64,000 nt of DNA from Craterilacuibacter sp. RT1T. Its GTDB lineage: Bacteria > Pseudomonadota > Gammaproteobacteria > Burkholderiales > Chromobacteriaceae. Location of the stretch: NCBI RefSeq assembly GCF_023502145.1, contig NZ_JAMFLI010000002.1:372001-436000 (forward strand), written 5' to 3'. Each line of letters starts with the position of its first letter. Within the stretch, counting starts at the first letter, position 1. Shown piece after piece: positions 24,686 through 32,798 of this stretch. The notes under the pieces were generated by a model. It did not search any database, was not told where the DNA came from, and saw nothing but the letters and a program-made list of their open reading frames with translations. The position numbers and the translations under genes are program-made.

Positions 24686-25276
24686 ATGCGCGCGCGCCGC
24701 CAACCCCGCCAGTTGCTAAGTGCATTGGCGACCTTGTTTTTCACCGCACCCTTGCACCGCAAAATTGCCGCTGCCTTGTTTATCCTGGTAGCGGTTTTTG
24801 TTTTATGGCAGGAGCCGGCGCAAAACGGTGAAGTGCATGGCAGGGTGACTCAGGTGGCCGACGGCGATACGCTGACGGTAATGGATGGCACAGGTCAGGC
24901 GCACAAGATCCGACTGGCCTTTATTGATGCTCCCGAGCGCGCGCAGGCCGGTGGCAGTGCGGCGCGGGACGCTTTGAAATCCTGGGTAAGTGGTCGCGAA
25001 GTGCGGGTGCGGGTGCTAGAGCAGGATCAGTATGGGCGCAGTGTAGGGCAACTCTGGCTGGACGGGCGCGATATCAATCTGGCGCTGCTTGATAGCGGTC
25101 AGGCCTGGCATTACCCGCAATACGCCAAGGGCAAGCAATCCGCCGCCGACTATGCGCGCTATCAGATGGCTGAGGCGCAGGCGCGACATGCGCATATCGG
25201 TTTGTGGCGCCATCAGGCCGAGCCGCCATGGCGCTGGCGTGCCCGTCAGCGCGCAGCGAATCAGGCTGGCAGTTAG
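24686..25276 (+). CDS. Membrane-anchored thermonuclease-like (SNase) protein
   Basis: A 196-residue protein with one N-terminal hydrophobic span (about 26-44) and a staphylococcal-nuclease domain: VADGDTLTV, KIRLAFIDAPER and DQYGRSVGQLW hold the usual catalytic Asp, Arg and Glu/Asp positions. It is likely an anchored or secreted DNA/RNA nuclease acting in the periplasm. The start at 24686 has AGGGGA directly before it; a longer frame from 24407 overlaps the adenosyltransferase and was rejected. Fifteen bases separate it from the preceding gene. Confidence 0.85.
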   Translation: MRARRQPRQLLSALATLFFTAPLHRKIAAALFILVAVFVLWQEPAQNGEVHGRVTQVADGDTLTVMDGTGQAHKIRLAFIDAPERAQAGGSAARDALKSWVSGREVRVRVLEQDQYGRSVGQLWLDGRDINLALLDSGQAWHYPQYAKGKQSAADYARYQMAEAQARHAHIGLWRHQAEPPWRWRARQRAANQAGS

Positions 25277-25362
25277 TGCTCGATGTCATGCCGGACATTT
25301 CGGGATGTGTTTGATGCTAATTAATTTAAAAATGAAAATTGAATAGCCAAATTGGCTGAGTG

Positions 25363-25404
25363 TTGACGAGCATCAAGTCGCTAATATCCCGTACGGGTCA
25401 TGAT
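25363..25404 (+). promoter_or_regulatory. FNR/Anr-type box and class II promoter
   Basis: TTGAC-GAGC-ATCAA (25363-25376) matches the FNR consensus TTGAT-N4-ATCAA at 9 of 10 positions. CATGAT (25399-25404, 4/6 to TATAAT) follows so that, with a start at 25411, the box is centred at -41.5 and the -10 lies at -12 to -7, the geometry of FNR-activated class II promoters. The first gene starts at 25436. Confidence 0.6.
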
Positions 25405-25435
25405 TGGGTGTCTCCAACGTCCGCACAGGCTTAGT

Positions 25436-26218
25436 ATGGCAGTCACCTTATACGATGATGGCATCCATAAATGCATCGGTTTTACCGAGCTTGTTCAGGG
25501 TGAAGGCATTCAGGCGAACCAGTTCGCCATCGTCAATAACGGAGAGGGAATGTTGCTCGATCCGGGCGGCAACCTGACCTATAAGCACCTGATCGCCGAG
25601 ATGGCAAGTTTCTTCCTGCCTTCGCATACCCGTTATATTTTCGCATCGCATCAGGATCCTGACATTATCGCGTCGGCTAACGGCTGGTTGCTGATTACCG
25701 ATGCCCAGATCCTGATCGCCGAAGAGTGGACCCGTTTTCTGCCACACTTCTGTGTCAAGGGGGTGACGGAAGGCCGTCTCATTGCCATTCCGCCGCGCGG
25801 CATGCGGGTCAATCTGGGCGGTGCAAGCCTGGATATCATTCCTGCCCACTATCTGCATACGGTCGGCTTTTTCCAGGTGTATGACCCGATCAGCAAGATC
25901 CTGTTTTCCGGTGACATCGGTGCATCGCTGGTCAGTGGTGCCGATGCGGCATGCCCGGTTGAAGACTTCGACCGCCATTTGCAGGATGCGCATATGCAGG
26001 CTTTTCATCGCCGCTATATGACCAATAACAAGGCCTGCCGGCTGTGGGCGCAAATGGTGCGCCAGATGGACGTCGAGTGGATTGTTCCCCAGCATGGCAG
26101 CTCGTTTCGCGGCAAGGAAATGGTCGGCCGCTTCCTTGACTGGTTCGAGACCTTGGAGTGTGGCACCGATTTACTGACGCCATCCGACTTCCCGCCACCG
26201 TCGGCGCCGGTGTACTGA
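25436..26218 (+). CDS. ODP-like metallo-beta-lactamase-fold protein
   Basis: A 260-residue MBL-fold protein with FASHQDPDIIAS (HxDxD-like metal motif shifted as in flavodiiron-like ODP proteins), IPAHYLHTVGFFQVYD, LFSGDIGAS and IVPQHGSSFRG. It lacks a flavodoxin domain. Related di-iron ODP proteins bind oxygen and act as oxygen sensors in chemotaxis; that role is inferred here. Start at 25436 (MAVTLYDD) has AGG six bases before it. First gene of a six-gene operon, one base from the next, and preceded by an FNR-type box. Confidence 0.8.
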   Translation: MAVTLYDDGIHKCIGFTELVQGEGIQANQFAIVNNGEGMLLDPGGNLTYKHLIAEMASFFLPSHTRYIFASHQDPDIIASANGWLLITDAQILIAEEWTRFLPHFCVKGVTEGRLIAIPPRGMRVNLGGASLDIIPAHYLHTVGFFQVYDPISKILFSGDIGASLVSGADAACPVEDFDRHLQDAHMQAFHRRYMTNNKACRLWAQMVRQMDVEWIVPQHGSSFRGKEMVGRFLDWFETLECGTDLLTPSDFPPPSAPVY

Positions 26219-26219
26219 T

Positions 26220-27563
26220 ATGTCTGATCTGGCTTTGTTGTTGTCGGCACTGGGGCTGGTGTTGCTGCTGTGGGTGATCCAGTGGCGGCAGCGCCGCGTG
26301 GCATCCGATATGGCGGTGCCGTCGCCGGCAGGTGCACCGGTCGAGCCGGATGCCTTGCCGGTGCAGAGTGATGGCGAGCAGCCTAGCGATCAGATTGATG
26401 TCCATACCGTTGAGCCATTGACCGAAGCACAGGTCTATCTTTCCTTTGGTTATACCCAGCGCGCCGCCGATACCTTGCGTGCATGCGTAGAGAAGGATGA
26501 GGCGGTTAGCCAAGAAGTGATGGAAATACTGTGCCGGCTTTATCTGGAATTGGGTGAGCTGGACGGTTATTGCGACATCCTGTCTCTACGCCAGTTAAAG
26601 CCTGAGGAACTGGAAACGGCGGTTCGTGCCGGATTGGCGCTGGATCGCAATCATTTGGGGTTGAGAGTGCTGGCCGATGAGGCGCTGCAGATGGGGCCGG
26701 AAGCTTTTACGCCTGTCGATGTCGCGGTTGAGGACAACGCCGGGCCGCTGCCATCTCCTGTGCCTGTCGCGGCAGTCGCTACCCGCGCGGTGCAGGCAGA
26801 TGGCGTACCGGCGCAGGTGAGCCTGATTGACGGGGCGGGCGCGGTGTTGCGTTCACTGGAGCCGGATGAGACGCGGGTGATCTGCTTGTTTGTTCCGGCA
26901 CAGCGTCGTGTACGCCTGCTGTTGGCGGCGAATGATAGTGACCATGCTTTACCGGCGCTGCGCGAGGCCTTGCGTGAAACCCCCGGCAAGCCCTCACTCT
27001 TGATCGACCTGCTGCAAGTGCATTACCAGCACCGCAATATCGATGGCTATGCATTGGCTTTGTGGCAGCTGTTTGTTGCCATGGCGGCGGCGGGGGCAGG
27101 CTTGCGCGAAAAATTGCTGCACCACGGGCTGGCCTTGGGTTACCACCCCGCTTTTGCCGAGCTGGCACAGGCGGACAGCCGGATGGCGCTTGAAGCAATA
27201 GGGCAGCGCTACGGTTTTGTCCGTAGCCGTCCGCCTGCCAAGGCAAAGCTGTGGCTGGTCGAGAAGGTGGCCGATGCGGCCGAGCCTATGGTGGCGAGTG
27301 TGCTGGAGGAGGCGGATGCCTACCTGACTTTCGGCCAGTTGGAGGCTGCGCTGGCCTTGCTTGAGCGCAGTATTGTCAGCGCGCCGGCGCAGCTTGAGCT
27401 CTATCCGCAGCTACTGGCCCTGTATGAAAAAATGGAAGATTTGCCCGGATTGCTAGCCTTGCAACAGCGCTTGCAGCATGGCACACAAACGCTGCCGGAT
27501 GAGGGCGCCGTGATGATCAACACCCTTATCCGGCGCCTGCAAAGGCCTGCCGAGGTGGCCTGA
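26220..27563 (+). CDS. Membrane-anchored FimV/TPR-like protein
   Basis: A 447-residue protein with one N-terminal membrane span (residues 2-20), a cytoplasmic Pro/Asp-rich linker, and helical repeat regions. EAQVYLSFGYTQRAADTLRACVEKD (about 70-94) and EADAYLTFGQLEAALALLERSI (about 362-383) are paired FimV-like TPR blocks; the C-terminal one resembles the FimV C-terminal domain that docks polarity and type IV pilus factors. No LysM domain is present. It starts one base after the ODP-like gene. Role as a membrane scaffold for the operon's GTPase module is inferred. Confidence 0.65.
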   Translation: MSDLALLLSALGLVLLLWVIQWRQRRVASDMAVPSPAGAPVEPDALPVQSDGEQPSDQIDVHTVEPLTEAQVYLSFGYTQRAADTLRACVEKDEAVSQEVMEILCRLYLELGELDGYCDILSLRQLKPEELETAVRAGLALDRNHLGLRVLADEALQMGPEAFTPVDVAVEDNAGPLPSPVPVAAVATRAVQADGVPAQVSLIDGAGAVLRSLEPDETRVICLFVPAQRRVRLLLAANDSDHALPALREALRETPGKPSLLIDLLQVHYQHRNIDGYALALWQLFVAMAAAGAGLREKLLHHGLALGYHPAFAELAQADSRMALEAIGQRYGFVRSRPPAKAKLWLVEKVADAAEPMVASVLEEADAYLTFGQLEAALALLERSIVSAPAQLELYPQLLALYEKMEDLPGLLALQQRLQHGTQTLPDEGAVMINTLIRRLQRPAEVA

Positions 27564-27566
27564 TAG

Positions 27567-28757
27567 ATGATGACCACGATAGATAGCCACACTCTGGTGG
27601 TGCTGGCTCTAGGGATGGATGCACGCAAGCTGGCCATTTTGCGCATGGCTTTTCGCATGCATAAAGCGATATGTTACCAGCTGTCCGAATCTGCCCAGGA
27701 TGAGCCGGTACTGGCCATTGTCGATGTTGACAGCCCGCAAGGCTGGGCCGTTTGGGATGATTTTCGCACCGCGCATCCCGCCTTGCCTGCATTGATTGTT
27801 TCGTCTTTTGCGGTCACGGATGCACCTGCGCCGGTGCTGCCCAAGCCTATCCGCGTCGAGACACTGTTTCCTGCCTTGCAACAGTTGCGGGTGAGTAAGC
27901 CGGTGCTGGCTGCGCCGCGACCAACTGCCGCCGTGCAAAGTGAGCTTGAACCGGTCGTTGCGCCGCGCGCGGTCATTGTTTCCGATGTGATCGCCGAGCC
28001 GGCTTCTTCCTGTGCAGTCATGCAAAAGCTTGAAATGACGGCGGCGGGGGGGGGCGGCGGCGATGAGCCGCAAAGTCATCCGCTTGTTTCGGCAAAGCAG
28101 AAGGCGGATGTACGGCCTAAGCCGCTTGCCGTGTGGCCGCAGACTATGGGCAGTTTTGACCCGAATGCCGGCTTGTATGGCGTGCTGCGCACCCTGTACC
28201 GTAAGCGGCGCAGTGCCGCGGTGTTGGTGCATGGCAAGGTTGTGCTGCACTTTTATCCGGCTCAGGAGAGGTGTGAGCTGTTTGCCGATCTGGCCCTGCT
28301 GATTCAGCTTTGCGCATCGCCTAACAGTGAGTTTCGCCTGGCCGTATTGCCGGATGGGCAAGAGAATGCACGCCCCGATGCGCCGAGCGCACATGCGGTG
28401 TTATGGCAAGTTGCGTTATGGACCGCCCGCGGGCGCATGCCCCGCGGGCTTGATGGTAATAGCCGCTTGCGTTTGCGCCACTGGCCCAACCTGACCCGCT
28501 TGGCCGATATTCCCGATGCCATGCGTATGGCTGCGTTCTGGACGCGCACGCCAGCGAGTGCCTGTATGGCGCAGCGTATGCTGGGGGTGCAGACGTCCGA
28601 TTTGTGCAATTTTATTGCGGCATGCCTTGCTATTGATTTGCTTGATGCCCGCTTGTCTGCAACGGCAAGTAGCCCGCCACCCATGGTGCAACCCTTGCCC
28701 GACGTTGCGCGTCGTGGCCTGCTTTCCCGCCTGCTCGTGCGTTTGCGCGGGGCTTAA
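27567..28757 (+). CDS. Receiver-like protein with unknown C-terminal domain
   Basis: A 396-residue protein. The N-terminal 115 residues look like a response-regulator receiver: AIVDVDS (phospho-acceptor strand), ALIVSSF and LPKPIRVETL (conserved Lys-Pro), but the paired acidic residues near the N terminus are not obvious, so it may be degenerate. A Pro/Ala linker contains five Gly encoded by a run of nine G. The C-terminal part (about 190-380) with GLYGVLRTLYRKRRSAAVLV and a final helical LADIPDAMRMAAFW block recalls DUF4388/PatA-type effector regions; this is a weak similarity. Four bases from its neighbour. Confidence 0.6.
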   Translation: MMTTIDSHTLVVLALGMDARKLAILRMAFRMHKAICYQLSESAQDEPVLAIVDVDSPQGWAVWDDFRTAHPALPALIVSSFAVTDAPAPVLPKPIRVETLFPALQQLRVSKPVLAAPRPTAAVQSELEPVVAPRAVIVSDVIAEPASSCAVMQKLEMTAAGGGGGDEPQSHPLVSAKQKADVRPKPLAVWPQTMGSFDPNAGLYGVLRTLYRKRRSAAVLVHGKVVLHFYPAQERCELFADLALLIQLCASPNSEFRLAVLPDGQENARPDAPSAHAVLWQVALWTARGRMPRGLDGNSRLRLRHWPNLTRLADIPDAMRMAAFWTRTPASACMAQRMLGVQTSDLCNFIAACLAIDLLDARLSATASSPPPMVQPLPDVARRGLLSRLLVRLRGA

Positions 28758-28771
28758 GATCAGGAATCGAT

Positions 28772-29314
28772 ATGCGTCAACAGGACAACAAAATCATCTT
28801 TACTGGCCCCGTCGGTGCCGGCAAGACAACGGCTATCGCAAGCATCAGCGAGATTAGCCCGGTCAGTACCGATGTGCAGGCCAGTGATATGACGCTCAAT
28901 CGTAAGGGTGAGACCACCATCGCACTGGACTATGGCTTGATGCAACTGGGCGACGGTGTGCGTGTTCACCTGTACGGTACGCCGGGGCAGGAGCGTTTTG
29001 ACTTTATGTGGGAGATCATCAGCAAGGGGGCGATTGGCCTGATTGTCCTGATCGATAACAGCCGGCCCAACCCCAGTGGCGATCTGCAGTTCTTTCTCAA
29101 CGCTTTCAAGACGCTGCGCACGCATGCGCCGCTGGTGATCGGCGTCACCAAAACGGATCAGGCCCCGCAGCCTTCTGTTGAGGTCTATGCCAGTTTGCTG
29201 GAGAAATTTGGCCTGCACCCACCGATTCTCGAGGTCGATCCGCGCAATGGCGACGAGGTTCGCCAGTTGCTGATGGCCTTGCTTTTTACCATTGATCCAG
29301 GGCTGGAGGGCTGA
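28772..29314 (+). CDS. Conservon (CvnD)-type small GTPase
   Basis: A 180-residue Ras-like GTPase of the MglA/CvnD group. P-loop GPVGAGKTT at 12-20, G3 variant GTPGQERFDFMW at 69-80 (no DxxG), and G4 variant TKTD at 126-129 in place of NKxD. The TPGQ-RF-FMW block is that of CvnD proteins of Streptomyces conservons, which work with a roadblock protein as in MglA-MglB. AGGA precedes the ATG. The two genes after it encode roadblock-type proteins, so it should be the switch of this operon. Confidence 0.85.
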   Translation: MRQQDNKIIFTGPVGAGKTTAIASISEISPVSTDVQASDMTLNRKGETTIALDYGLMQLGDGVRVHLYGTPGQERFDFMWEIISKGAIGLIVLIDNSRPNPSGDLQFFLNAFKTLRTHAPLVIGVTKTDQAPQPSVEVYASLLEKFGLHPPILEVDPRNGDEVRQLLMALLFTIDPGLEG

Positions 29315-29315
29315 G

Positions 29316-29951
29316 ATGCAAGGGAGCTACCAGTTATGCGGTCCCTACTATGCCAGGGCAACGCCGGGTGGGGCCTATTACGCCGCGACAACAACGCGGC
29401 AAGATCCGGGGCGCAATATGATGCTGCATATCCTGCGAGATGGTGCAAGGGTGCCTCTGGATGATGCGACCTTGAGTCGCTGGTTTCCGGATGATGCACC
29501 CGAGGTGTTGGCCGAGCGCTTGTACCGCTTGCAAAAACTGGAATTTGTCGAGGCGCAGCTGACCGCGCAGCCACCGCAAGATACCCGTCTGGAAGTGCTG
29601 CTGCCGCCGTGGCTAAGCCGGCTGTCGGAAAGTGGCCGCGCCTTGCTGGCTGATGATAATGGCTTGTGTTACGCCAACTCAGGCTTTGCCCACGAAACGG
29701 CCGAAGAATTATCGGCGCTGGGCGGAGATTTGATTCAGCTGACCCATCGCCACCGCCGGCTGCTGCACAATAATTTACAGCTGGCGAGTCAGGCGTGGGC
29801 CTTAACGGCACCAGACGGTCAGGCTGAACTGAGCTTTCACCCCATTTTGATTGGTGAGCAGCCGTTTATGCTGGTGATCGGGGATGCCCCCAGATTGAAT
29901 TCGTCGGCACTGGTCGACCTGATTGAGGCGCTTTGCCGCCGTTATACCTGA
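29316..29951 (+). CDS. Possible winged-helix plus roadblock-like adaptor
   Basis: A 211-residue protein I do not recognise as a named family. Residues about 35-80 (MMLHILRDGARVPLDDATLSR onward) look like a winged-helix, as in DUF742/CvnC; residues about 105-205 (ALLADDNGLCYANSGFAHET and FHPILIGEQPFMLVIGD) have the strand-helix order of a divergent roadblock/LC7 domain. Start at 29316 is preceded by GGAGG at good distance; 29292 would lie inside the GTPase gene. Position between a conservon GTPase and a roadblock protein supports an adaptor role. Domain calls are inference. Confidence 0.55.
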   Translation: MQGSYQLCGPYYARATPGGAYYAATTTRQDPGRNMMLHILRDGARVPLDDATLSRWFPDDAPEVLAERLYRLQKLEFVEAQLTAQPPQDTRLEVLLPPWLSRLSESGRALLADDNGLCYANSGFAHETAEELSALGGDLIQLTHRHRRLLHNNLQLASQAWALTAPDGQAELSFHPILIGEQPFMLVIGDAPRLNSSALVDLIEALCRRYT

Positions 29952-29977
29952 CCCAAGGGATTCCCGGAGAAAACCCC

Positions 29978-30340
29978 ATGCGCGAACAAATGCTCAAATC
30001 GATACTTAGCGACTTGAACGGCGCCAGCGCCGATATCGAGGCTTCTGCGATTATTTCGGCCGACGGGCTGACCATGGCTGCTTTACTGCCACAGAGTGTG
30101 GATGAAGACCGTGTCGGTGCCATGGCCGCCGCCATGCTGTCGCTGGGCGAGCGTACCGCGCGCGAACTGGCGCGTGGCACGTTGGAGCAGGTGATGATTA
30201 AGGGTGAGGACGGTTATATTTTGATGAGTTACGCCGGACGCGACGCCGTGTTGACGGTGATTGCGCGCAAAGAGGCCAAGCTGGGCCTGATCTTTCTGGA
30301 TGCCCGTCGCGCAGCCAAAAGCGTGGCTGAAATCCTGTAG
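29978..30340 (+). CDS. Roadblock/LC7-domain protein (CvnB/MglB-like)
   Basis: A 120-residue single-domain roadblock/LC7 protein: LNGASADIEASAIISADGLT, DRVGAMAAAMLSLGERTARE and GYILMSYAGRDAVLTVIA are the family strands and helix. Proteins of this type dimerise and stimulate or regulate MglA/CvnD GTPases. Start at 29978 with GGAG upstream; the longer frame from 29933 overlaps the previous gene. Last gene of the operon, followed after 21 bp by a MITE-like repeat. Confidence 0.88.
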   Translation: MREQMLKSILSDLNGASADIEASAIISADGLTMAALLPQSVDEDRVGAMAAAMLSLGERTARELARGTLEQVMIKGEDGYILMSYAGRDAVLTVIARKEAKLGLIFLDARRAAKSVAEIL

Positions 30341-30361
30341 CGCGCTTGCCGCGATAGCCTT

Positions 30362-30503
30362 AGAACCTGTTCACGATCTGCTGCGCATCGGCGATACGGC
30401 GTTAAAAACAGCTTCGAAATGCTCATGTACCACCTGTACATTCCGCTTTCTCAGCCGTTTTCGCCTTGTTTCGCCCTCGTTCGCGAGATCGTGAACACGC
30501 TCT
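30362..30503 (+). repeat. MITE-like repeat, copy 2
   Basis: A 142-bp copy of the element at 15642, same orientation, with intact terminal inverted repeats (AGAACCTGTTCACGATCT and AGATCGTGAACACGCTCT). It lies between the roadblock gene and a convergent hydrolase gene. Confidence 0.88.
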
Positions 30504-30546
30504 TATGGCTGGCGGCCTATCGGCCTGACTTCAATCAGGCCGGCGA

Positions 30547-31350
30547 CTAGGCGGCGAGAGTGCTGAGCCAGCGGGCAATGCGCTGGGCTGCACTTTCCCA
30601 GCCTGCGTCCAGCATCATCATATGCGCCAGTTCCGGCAATATTTCCGCATTGACCCCCAATCGTGCGGCGCTGGCGGCAATATCGGCCGGCGTGATGATT
30701 TTGTCTTGGCCGGCGCCCAGTACCAGCGCCGGTGTGCCGTTCAAACGGCGTTGCCACAGCGGATTGATCAGGGTCATATCCATGATCGCGCGCTGGCTTT
30801 CCTGTTGCGAGCGTTGTGCCAGCAGTGCGACATCTTCCTCTGACGCCGCATCCGAAAACAGCAGGGCGCGTATCTCGGCCATAAAACGGTCTGCCATCGG
30901 CCCCGGGCTTGCCTGGTAGCGATTTAGCGCCAGTAGCAATTCGGGGGTGTAAGTCAGCATATTCAGGGCGGAGCCCGTCAGCCCCAATGGCGACACCGAG
31001 GCTAAGAATGCGGCGCCGGGCAGGGTATGGCGGGTGAGGTATTGCTGCAGCACAAAGCCGCCCATGGAGTGGGCGATCACGACGGGGGCGCGCTCCAGTG
31101 CGGCAATCGTGCGGCTTAAATTGTCGACATAGTCCTGAATGCTGATGGCGGCCAGATAGGGTTGTCCTTCGCTTGCAGCATGCCCCTCCAGGCTCAGCGC
31201 CAGGCAGTCGTAGCCTTGGGCGTTGAACCACGGCATAAAGTGGCGTTGCCAGCACCAGGCACCACTGAAAGCACCATGGACAAATAAAAGCGGCGGCCCT
31301 TTGGGCGCGCCGCTGGCAGGACTACGGAGCAGTTCTAGTTTTGCGGGCAT
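30547..31350 (-). CDS. Alpha/beta hydrolase
   Basis: A 267-residue alpha/beta hydrolase: LLFVHGAFSGAWCW (oxyanion region), IAHSMGGFV (nucleophile elbow Ser), GAGQDKIITP (acid residue) and ELAHMMMLD (catalytic His). It is a cytoplasmic esterase/lipase-like enzyme of the large family that includes methyl esterases and dehalogenases; the substrate cannot be read. Its start directly abuts the PhoH-like gene upstream (31350/31351), so the two are probably co-transcribed. Confidence 0.85.
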   Translation of the reverse strand: MPAKLELLRSPASGAPKGPPLLFVHGAFSGAWCWQRHFMPWFNAQGYDCLALSLEGHAASEGQPYLAAISIQDYVDNLSRTIAALERAPVVIAHSMGGFVLQQYLTRHTLPGAAFLASVSPLGLTGSALNMLTYTPELLLALNRYQASPGPMADRFMAEIRALLFSDAASEEDVALLAQRSQQESQRAIMDMTLINPLWQRRLNGTPALVLGAGQDKIITPADIAASAARLGVNAEILPELAHMMMLDAGWESAAQRIARWLSTLAA

Positions 31351-32754
31351 TTACAGAATTTCAGTTGCGTAATCGGCCAGACGCGAGCGTTCGCCGCGCT
31401 GCAAGGTGATATGGCCGGCATAAGCCCAGCCCTTGAAGCGGTCGACGACGTAAGTCAGTCCAGAGCTGCCTTCGGTCAGATAAGGCGTGTCTATCTGCGA
31501 GATATTACCCAAGCATACCACTTTGGTGCCGGGGCCGGCGCGGGTAATCAGGGTTTTCATCTGCTTGGGGGTGAGGTTTTGTGCCTCGTCTATGATCAGG
31601 TATTTGTTGAGGAAGGTGCGTCCGCGCATGAAGTTCAGGCTCTTGACCTTGATGCGCGAGCGGATCAAGTCGCGCGTCGCTGCGCGCCCCCAGTCGCCGC
31701 CATCGTCTTCGCTATGGCCCAGCACATCGAGGTTGTCCTCCAGTGCGCCCATCCAGGGCGCCATCTTTTCCTCTTCGGTGCCGGGCAAAAAGCCGATATC
31801 TTCTCCGACCGGGATGGTGACGCGGGTCATGATGATTTCGCTATAGCGTTTGTCTTCCAGCGTCTGGGCCAGACCGGCCGCCAGCGTCAGCAGGGTCTTG
31901 CCGGTGCCGGCCTGGCCCAGCAGGCTGACAAAGTCGATTTCCGGATCCATCAGCAGATTAAGCGCAAAGTTCTGTTCGCGGTTGCGCGCAGTAATGCCCC
32001 AGATATTGTTCTTGTTGTGGCTGTAGTCCTTCAGCGTTTCCAGCGTGGCCTCCAGACTTTCAAGCCGGATCACCCGCAGCAGCAAGGGTTGCTCGCCCTG
32101 CTGGAACAAGAGCTGGTTGCGGTAAAGCGCGGCCACGTCCGGGCCATTGATCTTGTAGTAGCTGCGGCCGTGCTCGGTCCATGACTGGACATCATTGCCG
32201 TTGCGCTCCCAGAAGCCGGCATCGATTTCACGGCTGCCGGTGTAGAGCAGGTCGCTGTCTTCCAGCACCTTGTCGTTAAAGTAGTCTTCGGCATCCAGCG
32301 ACAGCGCGCGTGCCTTGATGCGCATATTGATGTCTTTGGACACTAGAACGACCGGCCGCTCGGGATGCAACTCTTTGAGTGCGCGGACAATGCCGAGGAT
32401 CTGGTTGTCGGCCTTGCCGGTCGGCATGGACGCCGGCAAAACGCTATGGATGATCTGTGTTTGCAGCAGCAAATGGCCGCTGGCTGCGCCTTTGCTGGAG
32501 TCTTGCAGCGGAATGCCCAGTTCGATCGGGCTTGCGCTGCTACGCAGAATCTCATCGAGAAAGCGGCTGGTCTGGCGCGCATTGCGTGCCACTTCGGACA
32601 TGCCGCTTTTGTGCATGTCCAGCTCTTCCAGCGTAATGATGGGAATGAAAACGTCGTGTTCCTGAAAGCGGAACAAGCTGGTCGGGTCATGCAGCAGCAC
32701 ATTAGTGTCAAGCACGAAGAGTTTACGTGTTGGCGCTTTCTTGCGTGTCGTCAT
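31351..32754 (-). CDS. PhoH-like ATPase with N-terminal PIN domain (PhoH2)
   Basis: A 467-residue two-domain protein. Residues about 12-150 form a PIN ribonuclease domain (FVLDTNVLLHDP, ITLEELD), and about 225-467 the PhoH ATPase: LLGQAGTGKTLL near 275-286 (Walker A) and LIIDEAQNLTP (Walker B). Proteins of this type (mycobacterial PhoH2, Bacillus YlaK) unwind and cut RNA in an ATP-dependent way. In this group the gene is usually free-standing; no antitoxin is next to it. It is adjacent to the hydrolase gene and 44 bp from bcp. Confidence 0.9.
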   Translation of the reverse strand: MTTRKKAPTRKLFVLDTNVLLHDPTSLFRFQEHDVFIPIITLEELDMHKSGMSEVARNARQTSRFLDEILRSSASPIELGIPLQDSSKGAASGHLLLQTQIIHSVLPASMPTGKADNQILGIVRALKELHPERPVVLVSKDINMRIKARALSLDAEDYFNDKVLEDSDLLYTGSREIDAGFWERNGNDVQSWTEHGRSYYKINGPDVAALYRNQLLFQQGEQPLLLRVIRLESLEATLETLKDYSHNKNNIWGITARNREQNFALNLLMDPEIDFVSLLGQAGTGKTLLTLAAGLAQTLEDKRYSEIIMTRVTIPVGEDIGFLPGTEEEKMAPWMGALEDNLDVLGHSEDDGGDWGRAATRDLIRSRIKVKSLNFMRGRTFLNKYLIIDEAQNLTPKQMKTLITRAGPGTKVVCLGNISQIDTPYLTEGSSGLTYVVDRFKGWAYAGHITLQRGERSRLADYATEIL

Positions 32755-32798
32755 GATAACGCTCCTTAAACAGGATCGACCGGCTTGTCCGGCCCGGT

